This document shows positions 30,870-43,318 of a stretch of DNA of 64,000 nt, in pieces (the stretch's first letter is position 1; every line of letters begins with the position of its first letter). The position numbers and the translations under genes were made by a program. This DNA is from Simmondsia chinensis. Its lineage: Eukaryota > Streptophyta > Magnoliopsida > Caryophyllales > Simmondsiaceae. The notes under the pieces are model-generated. The model saw nothing but the letters and a program-made list of their open reading frames with translations, made no database searches and had not been told where the DNA came from. The stretch is taken from the NCBI GenBank assembly GCA_018398585.1, contig JAGTTD010000018.1, positions 12,469,501 to 12,533,500 of the forward strand, given 5' to 3'.

Positions 30870-32402
30870 CTGTATGAAATCAATGTAACGTTAACTTGTG
30901 TAGTTTTTTCATTATCAGAGTCACCACGTTTAAGGATAATAGACTTCAGCTGTTTCTTCTTCCTCAATCCTGATCCTTCAGCTTTCCTCATCTTGATCCT
31001 TTTAGGATTTTACCCAAAACATTTTCCCAACCTTTGAAAGACTGAGATACGATTAGATGTTAGCTTATCATATTTCAAGGTTTCTTGCTCACTTTTCATC
31101 AAAGTCATAGGTTCGGCAACATACGCCTTACCCTTGGCTTTTCTTACAGTGATCCTTTTGGAATTTGAACCGAAAGGTTTCCCAATCTCTGAAATGCCAA
31201 GGCATGAGGTGGCGCTAGCTCATCCTTTTTGAAGATTTATTGTTCTCTTCTCGTCAGAGTCATAGGCTCAGCAACATAAGCGTTAAGAACTCTGCCCTCT
31301 TGTGAAATTTGTAACCTGTTGGTAATGTCATAGGAAAGGGGAGCTTCAAAGTCCGTAACCTTGTGCATATTCATTTTTCCCTTATAAATTAGGACATTCT
31401 TGGCACCAAGCTTTCCTGTTGTATCCTAAATCGGGGGTGAGCAGATGTGGATGAGTCATTGTTAAATATTACCCTATGATGTGCTCTTTTTGTACCTCCA
31501 AAGGAGGTAGAGACGACGAAACATGTATTGGGCATGGAGTGATTCATTCTTCGCAATGGACAAGTATAGCTTGTCACAAGGATGCTCATAATCTCCTCAA
31601 CTGGAGTCAGGGCTTTTTGCCCACTTTTCCTTTTCTCCTTCATTGGATTGAGAGGTCTTTAAGATCACTTCTTGGCCAAAATGAGCACTCTTTGAATCAA
31701 AGCTATCAACTTCTTGAGGAGTAAAGGACTTTAAGCTGCACATCGAGAATCTTTCCCTTTCCTTTTTCAAGACTCCCCCTCATGAGTGTACCACTGGTTG
31801 ATTGATAAAACTTAGCATCAGCGTAGTTTACATCCTCTCCGTGAAACGGGTCAGGGTCTCCACGAATCATTCTTTCAACCCCATTTTTGTCTGTGTATTT
31901 CAAGCACTGATGAAGTGTAGAGACTATAGATTTGTTGTTGTGGAGCCAAGGTCGTCCCAATAGGGTATTGTAGGATGTATCTGCGTCTTTAACACGAAGA
32001 AGGGCATTTCCTGTAAAGGTCACCAAATTCTACTTTCAGTGCAATAGTACCTAGAGCTTTTTACCCCACTTGCTTGAATCCTTGAATTGTGAGCAAGGTA
32101 GGGGATAATTTGTTTGGGGTAAACTCCAAAGCTAGTAGTTCCTTCAGAGGGAGAAGATTAACTACAGAACCACAGTCAAGCAGGAATCGGTTCAACACTT
32201 TGTCTCCGATTGGACCGGTTATGTAAAGCGGCCTGTTGTGATGTTTGGACCCGAGTTGGAGGTCTTCATCAGAGAACATGGTGCATGCCATGCAATAAGC
32301 ACATTTTTTGTCACAGACCTGATCAACTTCACCTTTGTAATAATCCAGATCCATCAAAGCTTGGATGAGTGCCCTCCTCAACTCTTTAGATAAGTGAAAC
32401 AC
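30870..32402 (-). pseudogene. Tat-lineage Ty3: protease and protease-RT spacer (element Tat1)
   Basis: On the minus strand, 32061-32402 has a CAYCMACTMFSDEDLQLGSK block and the protease-like FLLDCGSVVNLLPLKELLAL (Asp present, DCG in place of DTG or DGG). At 31706-32026 follows TSYNTLLGRPWLHNNKSIVS and STLHQCLKY, the second protease half. Below that, 31020-31280 is frameshifted but still reads AEPMTLMKSEQETLKYDKLT and RISVFQRLG, the spacer before RT in Tat elements. The element is cut off near 30870, before RT. Confidence 0.7.
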
Positions 32403-33556
32403 ATTATAAATACTTAATCGAGCACGAGTTCATTTTAAATGAGTAAGAACATCATATCGAACTCTTTCATGGTATGGTGCTTGTCTTACAACTGGAGGGA
32501 TTGGAATGGGGAGATCTTTCACGGGAAGTGCCTTCTTCTTCACAGGCAGGCCTGCTCCAACTGCCCATCTGGTTGTCCCTCAACATGAGGTGAGGTCATT
32601 GCTTGTCCTGCTGATTGTGTAGGCTCTTTGCTCCTCTCAACTGGCCTTGGTGTTGATAATTGGAGGCCAGAATGAAGAGTGATTTGATTAACTTCAAGGT
32701 TTACCTCCTCAACTTCTTCTTTTTTTCTCAAAACACATCATGTAACAAGGAGCTGTTCATTCTTGTTCCTCAACTTCATCACTGGAGGAACCTTCTCTAA
32801 GAAACTTCTTTGGAAGTAGTCCTTCAAAGTTAAAGGGACCCTAGTAGGGGGAACATATTCCTCGTCTGAAGTCACTTCTTTCTTCTTGGAAGATTTGGAT
32901 TCCTTCTTGTTGTTTTTTTCTTCTTATTCTTCTTAGGAGTTTTTCCTTGAATCTTTACACCTGGTAGACTAGAGTTTTGAGTGATGTCTTTTTTGAACAC
33001 TCTCTTACTAAAACGGGTATGCCACTCATACTCCTCATCGTCATCATCTCCAGGGTTCGAATCTCAAGCCTCCGGTTCAATCATAAGTTCATAAAGACTG
33101 GGTATGGCTATTCTAGGCCGAGGCATGTCAGGATAGGCCCATTGAACTGTGACTTCTCCATCAACAATGAAATGAACTTGTGTAGCACTGGGAGGTAACT
33201 CCACTGTTGGTATATTCTCTTTCTTAAGGGGTAACTGGCGCCATCTTCATCCTCTACACTTGATGTAGTATTGGACAAAGAAATTGTGCCCTTGGAGGAT
33301 GTTCTGGCATCAATTTCCTTGTTGATCATAGCTTCGATTATGTCTTTAAGAACGTAACAATTTTTGATCGGATGGATTTCAATCCGATGGTAAGGTAATA
33401 CTTGGGGTTATCAATCTTGTTAGCTTCATCTAGATGTTTTGTATCAGGAAGGGTAATTGCTTTTGCTACGATCAAAGCGTCAAAAATACCCTGCACATCG
33501 TCATTGTCAAAGGGGTACTTCTTCTCCAATCTTTCTTCAAGAGTGTGCTTCTGAGT
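32403..33556 (-). pseudogene. Tat1 gag, C-terminal part
   Basis: Readable minus-strand segments are EERLEKKYPFDNDDVQGIFD, LIVAKAITLPDTKHLDEANK and DNPKYYLTIGLKSIRS (33338-33550), the conserved C-terminal gag region of Tat elements. A Glu/Gln/Ser-rich linker follows (32540-32731). It is interrupted on the left side of the chromovirus insertion and continues at 39313. Many stops. Confidence 0.65.
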
Positions 33557-33961
33557 TGTTAGCTTCCAATTCAATGATTGAAAGATAACCTTATAGAAGG
33601 AAGAGTTAAGATGAGAAGAGAAGTGGAGGTGATGAGAATTAGAGAAGGAGATGAGAAATAGAAAGAGAATTTCCAAAGGAAAATCTGATTTGTATTGATT
33701 AAATGATGAATTTACATGATTTGAGCTTATTTATACTTGATCTAATACATTGAGCCAAGACTCAAAGCTATAACCGAAACTAACCAAATCTGGTGCCAAA
33801 ACTTAACTCAGCCGCCACATTTGACTTGATTGAACCCCACTAATTGACTTTGGCACCGAAATGGCCTGCCAACTAACATTCAAATACATCACCAAAATAA
33901 CTCAAGGACAACACACACAATACAAGACCAATTACAACCAAGAATTAAAGAAATCATAACA
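33557..33961 (-). mobile_element. 3' LTR of the chromovirus
   Basis: It is 405 bp; plus-strand ends are TGTTAGCTTCC and AATCATAACA. It is almost identical to 38909-39312. The adjacent purine-rich CTCAAGGGGGAGGAAAT on the minus strand (33962-33978) is the polypurine tract. The left flanking 5-mer TGAGT resembles the right flank TGAGC. Confidence 0.9.
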
Positions 33962-33969
33962 TTTCCTCC

Positions 33970-35490
33970 CCCTTGAGAAACTCCTTGTCCTCAAGGAGAG
34001 AAGCATGGAAATTGACTCTTCAAGAATGTAAGGCTCTCCCATGTAGCAACACTCCTGTCCAGATTACGCCATTACTCCAAAGCCTCCTGCACAGCTCCAT
34101 CTCCAACCTTTATCGTCCTTTGCCCCTTGATAGCAGCAGGCTGCAGCAGCAAGGCCCCATTTGCTCCAACTTCTGGTGGTTCCCGTGAACTCTTAGCTCC
34201 ATTCTTCACTTGCTTTTTAAGTAAAGATACATGGAATACCGGGTGAATGTATGAATGAGGAGGTAAGTCAAGTTTGTATGCAACTTTGCCAATCTTCTCC
34301 AAAATCTTGTATGGACCAAAGAAACGAGCACTAAGCTTGACATTCTTCCTAACAGCCAAAGAAGACTGCCTATAAGGTTGTAATTTGAGGTAGACCATGT
34401 CTCCAACTTTATAATTCTTGTCAGCCCTCTTATCAGCATAAAATTTCATTCTTGCTTGTGCTTGTAGAAGATTATCCTTGAGAATGTGCATCATTTGCTT
34501 CCTCTGCTGTAAGAAATCAGTAGCTGCAGATGCAGATTGAACAGCCTGCTGCAACATAAATGGAGTAGGAGGAGCATATCCATACAGTGCTTGGAAAGAA
34601 GTAGTGCCAATAGATGCATGTACATGAGTGTTGAACCAATATTGAGCCAAAGAAAGCCATCGGTTCCATTCTCTAGGCTGTGAGAAAACCATGCTCCGAA
34701 TTTACTGCTCAATACATTAATTAACACGCTCGGTTTGTCCATCTGTTTGGGGATGGTAAGATGAACTAAGTGCAAATGTAGTACCCAGCAACTTGAATAA
34801 CTCCCTCCAAAAATTGCTTGTAAAGATCTCGTCCTAATAAGAAATAATGGATTGAGGCAATCCATGTAACTTATATATGTTGTCAAGGAAGATCTTTGCT
34901 AACTTCTCTGCTGTAATAGGTCGTATGAGTGAGATGAAGTGGCTATATTTGGTGAAACGATCCACTACAACCCATATGACTTCCCTGCCATCTGACTTAG
35001 GCAAACCCTCTATGAAATCCATGCTAATATTGATCCAAGCTCCATCCGGAATGGGAAGTGGTTGAAGAAGTCCTTTGTACCTATGATCCCCCAAATTGGT
35101 TTGTTGACAGACTTCACATGCCTTAACATACTCACTCACTGTCTTCTTCATGCTTGGCCAGCTGAAATAGGCTTTAACTCTTTGATAAGTGCCCTCTACC
35201 CCAGCATGTCCTCCCCAAGCTATATCATGTGAGGCCTGGACAATTTGATCCCTCAAATCTGTTACCGGACCAATGTAAAGTCTGTTCTGCAACCTGATGA
35301 TGCCTCTTTGCACTGATATATCAACAACATTGTCATCCTTTTCTACATTTTTCACTAGGCTTGCTGTCACACCCTCTTGAGCAAATGGACCCCCTTCATA
35401 GAACTTATAAACTTCATCCATCCATGATGGTAAGACAACGGACATTGCACAGCACAAACCATGATCAGCATCTTCAAACTTCCTTGACAA
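33970..35490 (-). pseudogene. Chromovirus integrase with chromodomain tail
   Basis: The minus strand starts with MSRKFEDADHGLCC, then an HHCC zinc region (ASHDIAWGGHAGVEGTYQR ... CEVCQQTN), then the core: MDFIEGLPKSDGREVIWVVV (first Asp) and TKYSHFI. At about 34834 the second catalytic Asp is lost: where ISDRD is usual this copy reads ISY-stop-D because of a base insertion. [16 protein letters not shown] (Glu region) follows in another frame. 34072-34692 holds the C-terminal GPYKILEKIGKVAYKLDLP and HPVFHVSLLKK. After a stop, WRNLDRSVATWESLTFLKSQ is the chromodomain end. It is catalytically dead as it stands. Confidence 0.85.
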
Positions 35491-35520
35491 GGCATCTGCT
35501 GCTGCATTTTCTCTACCTCT

Positions 35521-35765
35521 TCAGTATTCAATACCATAATTAAGGCCAAGCATCTTCATTAATCCCTTTTGAATTCTAGTCACAATATTTTGCTTTAGGA
35601 GGTGCTTAAGGCTTTGATGATCAGTTCGAATAGTAAATTTATGACCATCCAAGTAATGCCTCCATTTCTCGATTGCTAGAAGAATAGCCAAGTATTCCTT
35701 CTCATAAGTTGACATGGCTTGATGCTTGGGACTAAGTGCTTGACTCAAATAAGCAATAGGCCTTC
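35521..35765 (-). pseudogene. Chromovirus RNase H
   Basis: On the minus strand: AYLSQALSPKHQAMSTYEKE, then LAILLAIEKWRHYLDGHKF and IRTDHQSLKHLL, the usual Ty3 RNase H with the Glu and Asp of the active site visible. A stop separates it from the RT frame at 35767, and another follows before the integrase. Confidence 0.8.
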
Positions 35766-35766
35766 C

Positions 35767-36804
35767 TTATTGAGAAAGAACAGCCCCAACACCAGACCCA
35801 CTCACATCTATCTCCAAAATGAAATTTTCAGCAAAATTAGGCATGGCCAATACCGGTGCTGCACACATGGTTGACTTAAGAGCTTCAAAAGCTGCTTGAG
35901 CCTTTTCAGACCACTTAAAAGCATCTTTTTTAAGGATTTTAGTCAAAGGCTTTGCAATAGATCCATAACCTTTAATGAACTTCCTATAATACCCGGTCAA
36001 TCCCAAGAATCCCCTCAATTGCTTCAAAGTTATTAGAATTGGCCAATCTTGCATTGCTTGGACCTTGGTAGGATTGGTGGAAACTCCTTCATGAGAGATC
36101 ACATGGCCCAAATACTCGAGCTTGGTCTGAGCAAACGAGCATTTAGACAACTTGGCAAAGAACTTGTGTTGCCGCATCACAACAAATACTTCTCTAAGGT
36201 GGATGAGATGATCCTCATAAGAAGAGTTGTATATCAATATGTCATCAAAGAAGACCAGCACTGATTTCCTTAAAAAAAACTTGAAGATGTCATTCATAAC
36301 AGCTTGAAAGGTGGACGGAGCATTTGTTAAGCCAAATGGCATAACAACAAACTCGAAATGCCCATGGTGAGTCTGAAAAGTAGTCTTGTATATATCCGGC
36401 TCGAGCACTCTGATTTGATGATATCCCTGTCTCAAATCAAGCTTAGAGAAGTAATGCGCTCCATATAACTCATCAAGCAAATCTTCTATAACAGGAATAG
36501 GAAATTTATCTTTCACTGTCAAGGAATTCAGTTGGCGATAATCGATGCACATCCTAGCTGTCCCATCCTTCTTCTTAACAAGAATCACAGGTGAGACAAA
36601 AGGACTATGGCTTGGTCTAATGAAGCTCATTTGAAGCAACTCATCCACTTGCTTCTCAATTTCTGATTTTTGAGCATGAGCATATCGGTATGGTCTAATC
36701 TTCACTGGATCAGAATTTGCTCGAAGTGGTATGGCATGATCTACACTTCTTTGAGGAGGAAGGCTCTTTGGCTGCTCAAAAACATCTTCAAACTCTTCAA
36801 TCAA
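35767..36804 (-). CDS. Chromovirus reverse transcriptase (open frame, element dead)
   Basis: This is the longest intact pol segment of the element: 345 codons. RT motifs in order: [73 protein letters not shown] and the active site VFFDDILIY (Asp-Asp). Then [11 protein letters not shown] and [19 protein letters not shown] lead into the connection domain. RT copies the retroelement RNA into DNA in cytoplasmic particles. A stop at both ends cuts the polyprotein, and the integrase is broken, so the element cannot move by itself. Confidence 0.85.
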   Translation of the reverse strand: MIEEFEDVFEQPKSLPPQRSVDHAIPLRANSDPVKIRPYRYAHAQKSEIEKQVDELLQMSFIRPSHSPFVSPVILVKKKDGTARMCIDYRQLNSLTVKDKFPIPVIEDLLDELYGAHYFSKLDLRQGYHQIRVLEPDIYKTTFQTHHGHFEFVVMPFGLTNAPSTFQAVMNDIFKFFLRKSVLVFFDDILIYNSSYEDHLIHLREVFVVMRQHKFFAKLSKCSFAQTKLEYLGHVISHEGVSTNPTKVQAMQDWPILITLKQLRGFLGLTGYYRKFIKGYGSIAKPLTKILKKDAFKWSEKAQAAFEALKSTMCAAPVLAMPNFAENFILEIDVSGSGVGAVLSQ

Positions 36805-37370
36805 AGCGTGAACCTCAGGCTAAATTACCAGCTGAAGTTCAGCAGGTGAAATCACAAACAATTGTCCAAGCCATTGGATTGCATTCTTCTTGAATCCCCC
36901 TTGTATACGTTTGCCATTAATCAACTGAAGCTGTGCTTTATCAGAAATGCCTTGTAGCGAGACCTTAGTGCCATGAACTTCAAATGCCACTGTCATTTTA
37001 TCAAAATCAAACACCACCGGATTGAATGATCTCATCCAATCTACCCCGAGCACCATATCACAACTTCCCAAGGGTAGAACTCTAAAATCGAAAGTGAATT
37101 GATGATCTTGCATAGACCATTGGAAAGCTTGGCATTTATTTTAGTAGTTATGGATTTGCCATCAGCCACCATAATCGCCAAGGGATGAGTCTTAGTCACT
37201 TCGTGCTTTACTTTCTTTATTAATTTGGGATCAACAAAGCTGTGTGTGCTTCCACTATCAATAAGAATAACAATGGAAGTCTTACCAGCTTTTCCTTTGA
37301 TGCGAATGGTATTGTGAGCTCCATTTCCGGTTAAGGCTTTCATTGATATCTCGACTTCATCCTCCATCAA
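36805..37370 (-). pseudogene. Chromovirus aspartic protease
   Basis: The minus-strand frame 37041-37370 carries IRIKGKAGKTSIVILIDSGS and THSFVDPKLIKK (catalytic Asp-Ser-Gly). A frame change near 37100 leads to 36820-37113 with RVLPLGSCDMVLGVDWMRSF. It would cleave the gag-pol polyprotein. The frameshift breaks it. Confidence 0.8.
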
Positions 37371-37379
37371 CTCATCCTA

Positions 37380-38834
37380 TGAAGAATGTTCAGAACTGTC
37401 ATCCTCAGCTTCTGAATTTCCACTGTCTGAATCACTCTTAACTCCTGATCCTCTTGCAGACATCAATGGTTTGGGATTGCATCTATGTCCGGGCTGATAA
37501 GGCTGGTTGCATTTGAAACACAATCTCACTGATCTCTTGTCAACAGCATGTCCAGATTTGGAGCTTGATGCATCCTTGTGATGAGACCTGAAGCTACTGC
37601 CCTTAAATTTACTCTTATCACTTGAAGTTGCAAGGCTTCAATCAACTTAGCCTTGTTATAAGTATTGGACAGAGTCTTAGGACCAATGGCCTTCACCATG
37701 TTCTTGATCCTAGGCTTCAAACCACTAATGAAACTAGAGACATAATATGCCTCTGAATCTTGTGGAGTGATGGATATCATGGATAACATGTTAGCTCGGA
37801 GGTTCTCAAACCTGATCATGTATTCTTTCACAGTAGACGTTTGATACACCTTATTAAAATTGTCAACTACATCACTTATCTCCTCTTCACCATATTGTTC
37901 ACACAACTCTTCTTCGAATTGGCCCCAAGAAAGATTAGGTTTGCTTTTCAACACACTATAATACCACACCTCATGATCTCCATGTAAGTGCACTGCTGCC
38001 AACTCAACTTTTTCAGCTTCACTTATGTTATAGTATTGAAAGTACCGATCACACCTTCTCAACCAAGACTCAGGTTGCTTGCCATCAAAAGGCTCAATTT
38101 GGACCCTTGGTTGCCTATGAGAACTGCTCCTGCCACCAGATGAAGTATCATTACTCACTAATCTTTGCTGATGATGCAAATCAGGTGGCCTATCTTGATG
38201 ATCGAAGTCATCAAATGAAGTTCTGTGGTGAACAACAGAATCGGGAGGTCTTGAATGTAGACCTGAATTTTGGCCATTCAATCGAGAATGAGCTTGTTCT
38301 GTGGCTCGATCTTGATTCTCTGCAGCAATCTCAACCTCTAGAAGTTGATCATCTACTGATTTGATTTGAATTGAAGGCCCAGCCTTTGGTTGAATCATTG
38401 GAGATTTATCTCGATTCCTTACTAAACTCTCAGCTCTGCTATTGTTCACTTGCGGTCGAACCACTTCAGCAGGTGGAATAATCTGGCTAGCGGGCTTAAG
38501 AATCGCATGATTCTCCTTGCTTATTAATCTGATCGTGCAATTTCATAAGTTTTGCCTCAATTTGCTGCAAACTATCTTCTTTTTTCCAGTCACTTTCTAG
38601 CAGTAACTGCTGCATGTTTAAGACCATTCGCTCCTGAAATTGATCAAACTTTTGATCAAGCTTTTCTACATTGTTAAGGCGATCATGTATGTCTTGAAGA
38701 TGAGCAGTAGTAAGATTCTGATGTCCGGTTGTGACATTTGCAGCAACAACAGCAGCGTAAGACACATCAGGACTAACACCTGCAGCTGCATTGGCTCCAC
38801 CAGCTCCCGATCGAGTCCTCACTCCATCAGCCAT
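37380..38834 (-). pseudogene. Chromovirus gag
   Basis: The ATG at 38834 starts MADGVRTRSG and a coiled-coil-like region (DRLNNVEKLDQKFDQFQERM) ending in a stop at 38496. From 38464 the gag core follows: RVQIEPFDGKQPESWLRRCD, VHLHGDHEVWYYSVLKSKP and EAYYVSSFISGLKPRIKNMV. A frame change near 37640 precedes a zinc knuckle, CFKCNQPYQPGHRC, at about 37490-37530. The gag sequence parallels that of element B (SSFISGLKP in both), so the two are relatives. Confidence 0.8.
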
Positions 38835-38894
38835 AGTTTGATTGTTTTTCTTTCATTTTTCCAGCTCCAATCAATCAATTGATTGCTTGAACCA

Positions 38895-38906
38895 GCTCTG
38901 ATACCA
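38895..38906 (-). other. Primer-binding site of the chromovirus
   Basis: The plus strand reads GCTCTGATACCA, the exact complement of TGGTATCAGAGC, two bases inside the LTR at 38909. Confidence 0.9.
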
Positions 38907-38908
38907 AT

Positions 38909-39312
38909 TGTTAGCTTCCAATTCAATGATTGAAAGATAACCATGTAGAAGGAAGAGTTAAGATGAGAAGAGAAGTGAAGGTGATGATAATTAGAGAAGG
39001 AGATGAGAAATAGAGAGAGAATTTCCAAAGGGAAATCTGATTTGTATTGATTGAATGATGAATTTACATTATTTGAGCTTATTTATACTTGATCTAATAC
39101 ATTGAACCAAGACTCGAAGCTATAACCGAAACTAACCAAATCTGGCGCCAAAACTTAACTCAGCCGCCACATTTGACTTGATTGACCCCCCTAACCCACT
39201 TTAGCGCCCAAATGGCCTGCCAACTAACATTCAAGTACATCACCAAAACAACTCAAGGACAACGCACACAATACAAGACCAATTACAACCAAGAATTAAA
39301 GAAATCATAACA
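38909..39312 (-). mobile_element. 5' LTR of the chromovirus
   Basis: It is 404 bp, from TGTTAGCTTCC to AATCATAACA on the plus strand. Differences from the LTR at 33557 are few, so insertion is fairly recent. It defines a 5.76-kb element inserted into the gag of Tat1. Confidence 0.9.
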
Positions 39313-41145
39313 TGAGCCTGCTTCCCTTTACCTTTATTATTTTTCCTATCCCCAACATTGTTTGCTTTCTCAGTTGTTTTGATAAAGGCAGCCATAGCCT
39401 CACCCTTTTTTGCTGGCTTTTTATTTTCACCCTTCCTTTTGTCAAGGGTCTGGGTTTTATGAGAAGCGATCGTCTGTCGAGCAATTTGTCTCTCGACTTT
39501 ACAAGCTTTACTAATGAGCGCATTAAAACTTTGGGGCTCTATAGTAAGGACATATTTAGCTACCTCTAGCTCAAGGTTGTTGGCACAAACTTGAACTGTA
39601 GAGTGTTCACTTAATTTCTCGGGGCATTGGAGACTTAAACTCCTCCATCGTGTAATGAAGTCGTTTGTGCTCTTATTTGGCTTTTGAACAGCATAAGCTT
39701 GTTTTTTATCGGAACTCATGAACTAGGCTAGGAATGCCTTCTACAAGCCACCCCAATCTGAATTGATCCGGGGTTGCAACTGAGTGTACCACATAAATGT
39801 TGATCCTTTTAGGGACTGGACGAATTGCCTTATTAGTAAGGCATCGCCTCAAGACTGTCTCACCGCATGCAGAATGAAAGTGGGCCAAATGCTCATGTGG
39901 TGACTCATTCACGCCAACAAAATTCTCAAAGTTTGGCTTCTCATACCCATGAGGGAGCGGCATTATATCATAGTGTGCTGGATATGGCTTCTGATAGCCC
40001 AAGGCGGGTGGACTTATGGAAGCCTGGTATTCCCTTGTTCCATCAGCTATCACGACTTTAATGTTTTGCTGTGTCAGCTCTAACTGCTGACTCTGAACCT
40101 CTTTTTATGCCTGTGGCGTTCGTGCTGATGCACTAGCTTGATTGGCTACTTGTGCAGCTAGCGTAGCAATTTCAGCCTCCTTTTTCAATGAGCTTTCATT
40201 GCAATTCCTGCAACTGCTCCTCTATGCTTGTAGCTCCAGTCACTAAAACTGGCACATCCCTAGATTGGTCTTGTACGTTCAATTTATCATGAAAATCCCT
40301 CAGAAAATCTATTCAATGAAAAGAGAACTAATGTCTTCATATACGAGAGAGCTTGTGTCCTCCATTAGGCCGATTGGCTTCGTTTGGCTTGCCGATACTA
40401 TCTCAGCATATGTCATTGACTTAGTCATCAATCAAGTGATTGGACCTATATAAGATCTCATTTACTTCAAGGACATCACTCCTTTGGAACTCAAATAACC
40501 AGAGCCTTTGAATGTCATTGACTTTCTCTCCTCCCCTTCTTTAGAGATTTTAGGAGGAACACTCCTCTGATTCTGGAGTGTCTTTGTCCTTGCATCAGCG
40601 GGTTTCGAATTTGAAGTCATGGAGGTTTTAACCTTCTTTGTTTTTGGCTGGACATCCTCCTCAACATAGGAGGTGACGGTGACTTACTCGACCACCCCCA
40701 AAATGATTGGAATAGAGCCGATGTATATCTGGTTCATGATGTTAATGACATGTTCTTTAGTAGATTTCTCCATAGTGAATTTCTTTAAGGTGACCCCTTT
40801 CGGAGTAGTCTTCACGAGCTTTTAGGCGAAGTTAGGTGCCAATTTTTGGTTGGCCTTCTTTGTGTGTCTCTTCATTATCCTTCGTACATTTCGCTTAGCA
40901 CTCTATGCTTCCTTTCTTGGGACTACTGGCTTAATTGTAGCATGTATTGAGACAAACCTATCATCCACCTTGTTTAGCAGTTCCATGGAATTCTTTAGCG
41001 GGATCTCAGCAGCAAGCGAACTATATCCCACCTCAGGAAGCACTGCAAAGTTTCTCTTCTTGTGAATAAGCCCTCTTTTGACTATGAGTGTGGTCATGAG
41101 CTCATTGAGCACGATTGTCACTTTGTGCTGCCATTGTTCTTGCAT
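39313..41145 (-). pseudogene. Tat1 gag, N-terminal and middle parts
   Basis: The frame at 39240-39719, which runs from Tat1 into the chromovirus LTR, has AYAVQKPNKSTNDFITRWRS, VQVCANNLELEVAKYVLTIE and a Lys-rich stretch. At 39706-40053 lies SISPPALGYQKPYPAHYDIM and FENFVGVNESPHEHLAHFHS, the classic Tat gag segment. Nearer 41145 the N-terminal frame has EVGYSSLAAEIPLKN. Many stops separate the blocks. The gag is continuous with 33556 once the chromovirus is removed. Confidence 0.7.
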
Positions 41146-41205
41146 AGCACCACACTAGTAGTTAGTGGAAATTGGAGTTCAATCTAAGATGAAAAGGAGA
41201 AGAGG

Positions 41206-41223
41206 GTCCCATTGAGTGTGCCA
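41206..41223 (-). other. Candidate primer-binding site of Tat1
   Basis: The minus strand reads TGGCACACTCAATGGGAC just inside the LTR. It starts with TGG as tRNA 3' ends require, and is unlike the tRNA-Met type of the other elements. The tRNA is not identified. Confidence 0.45.
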
Positions 41224-41509
41224 AAAATTATGCTGAGCAATACTTTAAAATTTGCAAAACTTGAATTTCCCTATATACTATGTATACATAGGTTTTATCA
41301 ATTTAGATAACGACCCTATTTAAGGTGAGGTACATCCTTAATTACATTCCCCTTAGGAGAACACCCTTTGATTCTGACTGATGATACATTTATGTTTTAA
41401 TTAATCGATGAAGTGACTACTCGATTAATTGGTTTAAGTCCATGGGAGACGTTTTATGTTAATTTGTATTTTTGTAAGGTTCAACTTGAGGGTTATTTGA
41501 GTTTAGTCT

Positions 41510-42460
41510 TGGCTTTAGAGTCATTTGGATTTCTGTTTGACAAGAAAGCAGTATAGATCGGGGTTTGACTCGGAATTCATTTGGATTTGAGGTTTGACTT
41601 AGAATTTATTTAGATTAGGGTTTGGCTTGGAATTAATTTGGACTTGAGGCTTGACTTAGAATTTATTTGGACTAGGGCTTGACTTGGAATTAATCTGGAT
41701 TTGAGGTTTAATTTAAAATTTATTTGGATTGGGGTTTTGACTCAGGCTTAAAATTGATTGAAATGTCATTTAAATTTAACTTGGAAAACATCTCAATTTA
41801 AGCTTGGAATTTAGGATTTGATTTTGATAGGGGATTTATTTGAATTTGTACTTGACATAGAAGTTAACTTGGTTTAGGAAATTTGTTTCGTGTTTAAATT
41901 TGGCTTGACATGCAAGCCCTTTTGAATTTGAATTTCACATAAAGTCGATTTTGGATTTTAGTAGAACGTGGAAGTCTATTTGGCTTTAGGCTTGATATAG
42001 ACTTTAGTTTGACATTAGGGTCATTTTCTTTTGAACTTGGGTTCGACATAAAAGTCAATTTGGGTTTCAGTTTGAGTTTGATATATGAGTCATTTTTTTG
42101 AGCTTGGATTTGACATAAAGTCAAGGCGACTTTAGGTATGACATGGATGTCTATTTAGGTTTAGGTATGACATGGAAATCAAATTGAGATTTGGGTTACT
42201 TTGAATTTGAGTTTGAGCTCGATCAGAGGAAATTTGGGTTTTTGTGTACAAAATGAAATTTAATTTGGGTTTAAGTTGACATGAAAGTCGTCTTTTTTGG
42301 AATTTGGTTTGATATGAGAATTTCTATTGGATTTGGGTTTAATATGTAAGTCGTTTTAGATTTAGGCCGGACATAAAGCTAGTATGATTTGGATCGGACA
42401 TAAAAGTCATTTGGTTTAGGTTGCCTGAGTCAAATCGAATTGAATCAACTAATTAGGACG
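41510..42460. repeat. Degenerate tandem repeat with TTTGG / CTTGACAT words
   Basis: Units of roughly 30-60 bases read like TTTGGACTTGAGGCTTGACT or GGTTTGACATAAAAGTCA, repeated more than 15 times with drift. It lies in the LTR interval. Period and copy number need a repeat finder. Confidence 0.55.
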
Positions 42461-42474
42461 TCAACGTAATATTA

Positions 42475-43318
42475 GCAATAATTAATCTTAAAATAACCTA
42501 ACTATATGTCAATATACTGAAAAATAACCCAAATCTATTTTCTAACTAAAAAATAATCCAACTTTAACTTTTGTACTAAAAAATAGCCCAACTCTAACTT
42601 TTGTAGCAAAAAATAACCAAACTCTAACTTTTGTACCAAAAAATAGCCAAAATCTAAAATTAATTTTTAAAAAAATACCAAATTGATAGCTAAGCATGGC
42701 GTATGGGATGATGCTTAGACAATATATTTTTCTTTTATGTATTTTTGGTTTGGCTTGATTTCTTTTTTCACCTAACCAAACTAAAAATACGTTTTTTCGA
42801 TTAATGAAACCCCACAAAAAGACAACATCCCATGGCAAAGAATAGGTAAAACAGCCGAGGAATACAACTCGAGAATTAGGGCTTCAAATGGGCCGAGCCG
42901 AACCACAGCTTGAATGGCTCCGCTCGGCTCGTTAACTAAATGAGATCAGCTCGATATTGGTATCATTTATCTAATCAACCTGCATATTTGTGCTCGCTCA
43001 GCTCGTTTACTAAATGAGACTGCCTATGGAGAACAAGCCAAACCAAAAATACGTAGAAGAAACATATATTGTCAAAACATCACAATTCATTATTTTTTAA
43101 ATCAAATTTTTAGAGTTGGGTTATTTTAAGATTAATTTTAGAGTTTGGTTATTTTTGATAGAAAAGTTAGAGTTGGGTTATTTTTTGGTAGAAAAGTTAG
43201 AGTTGGGTTATTTTTTGGTAGAAAAGTTAGAGTTGAATTATTTTTTGATTAGAAAACAGAGTTGGGTTATTTTTTGGTATAATGACATATAATTGGGTTA
43301 CTTTTAGTTCAACTATTA
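42475..43318. mobile_element. Foldback element with tandem-repeat arms
   Basis: The left arm (about 42475-42760) and right arm (about 43030-43318) are inverted copies. Both contain subrepeats of about 28-30 bases like AAAAAATAACCCAACTCTAA, three or four per arm, and both end inward with TATTTTTGGTTTGGCTTG or its complement. The centre (42880-43025) is a G/C-richer repeat with GCTCGGCTCGTT words. TAATATTA flanks both sides (42467-42474 and 43319-43326), an 8-bp candidate target duplication that suits hAT- or MULE-type insertion. No transposase is encoded. Confidence 0.65.
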
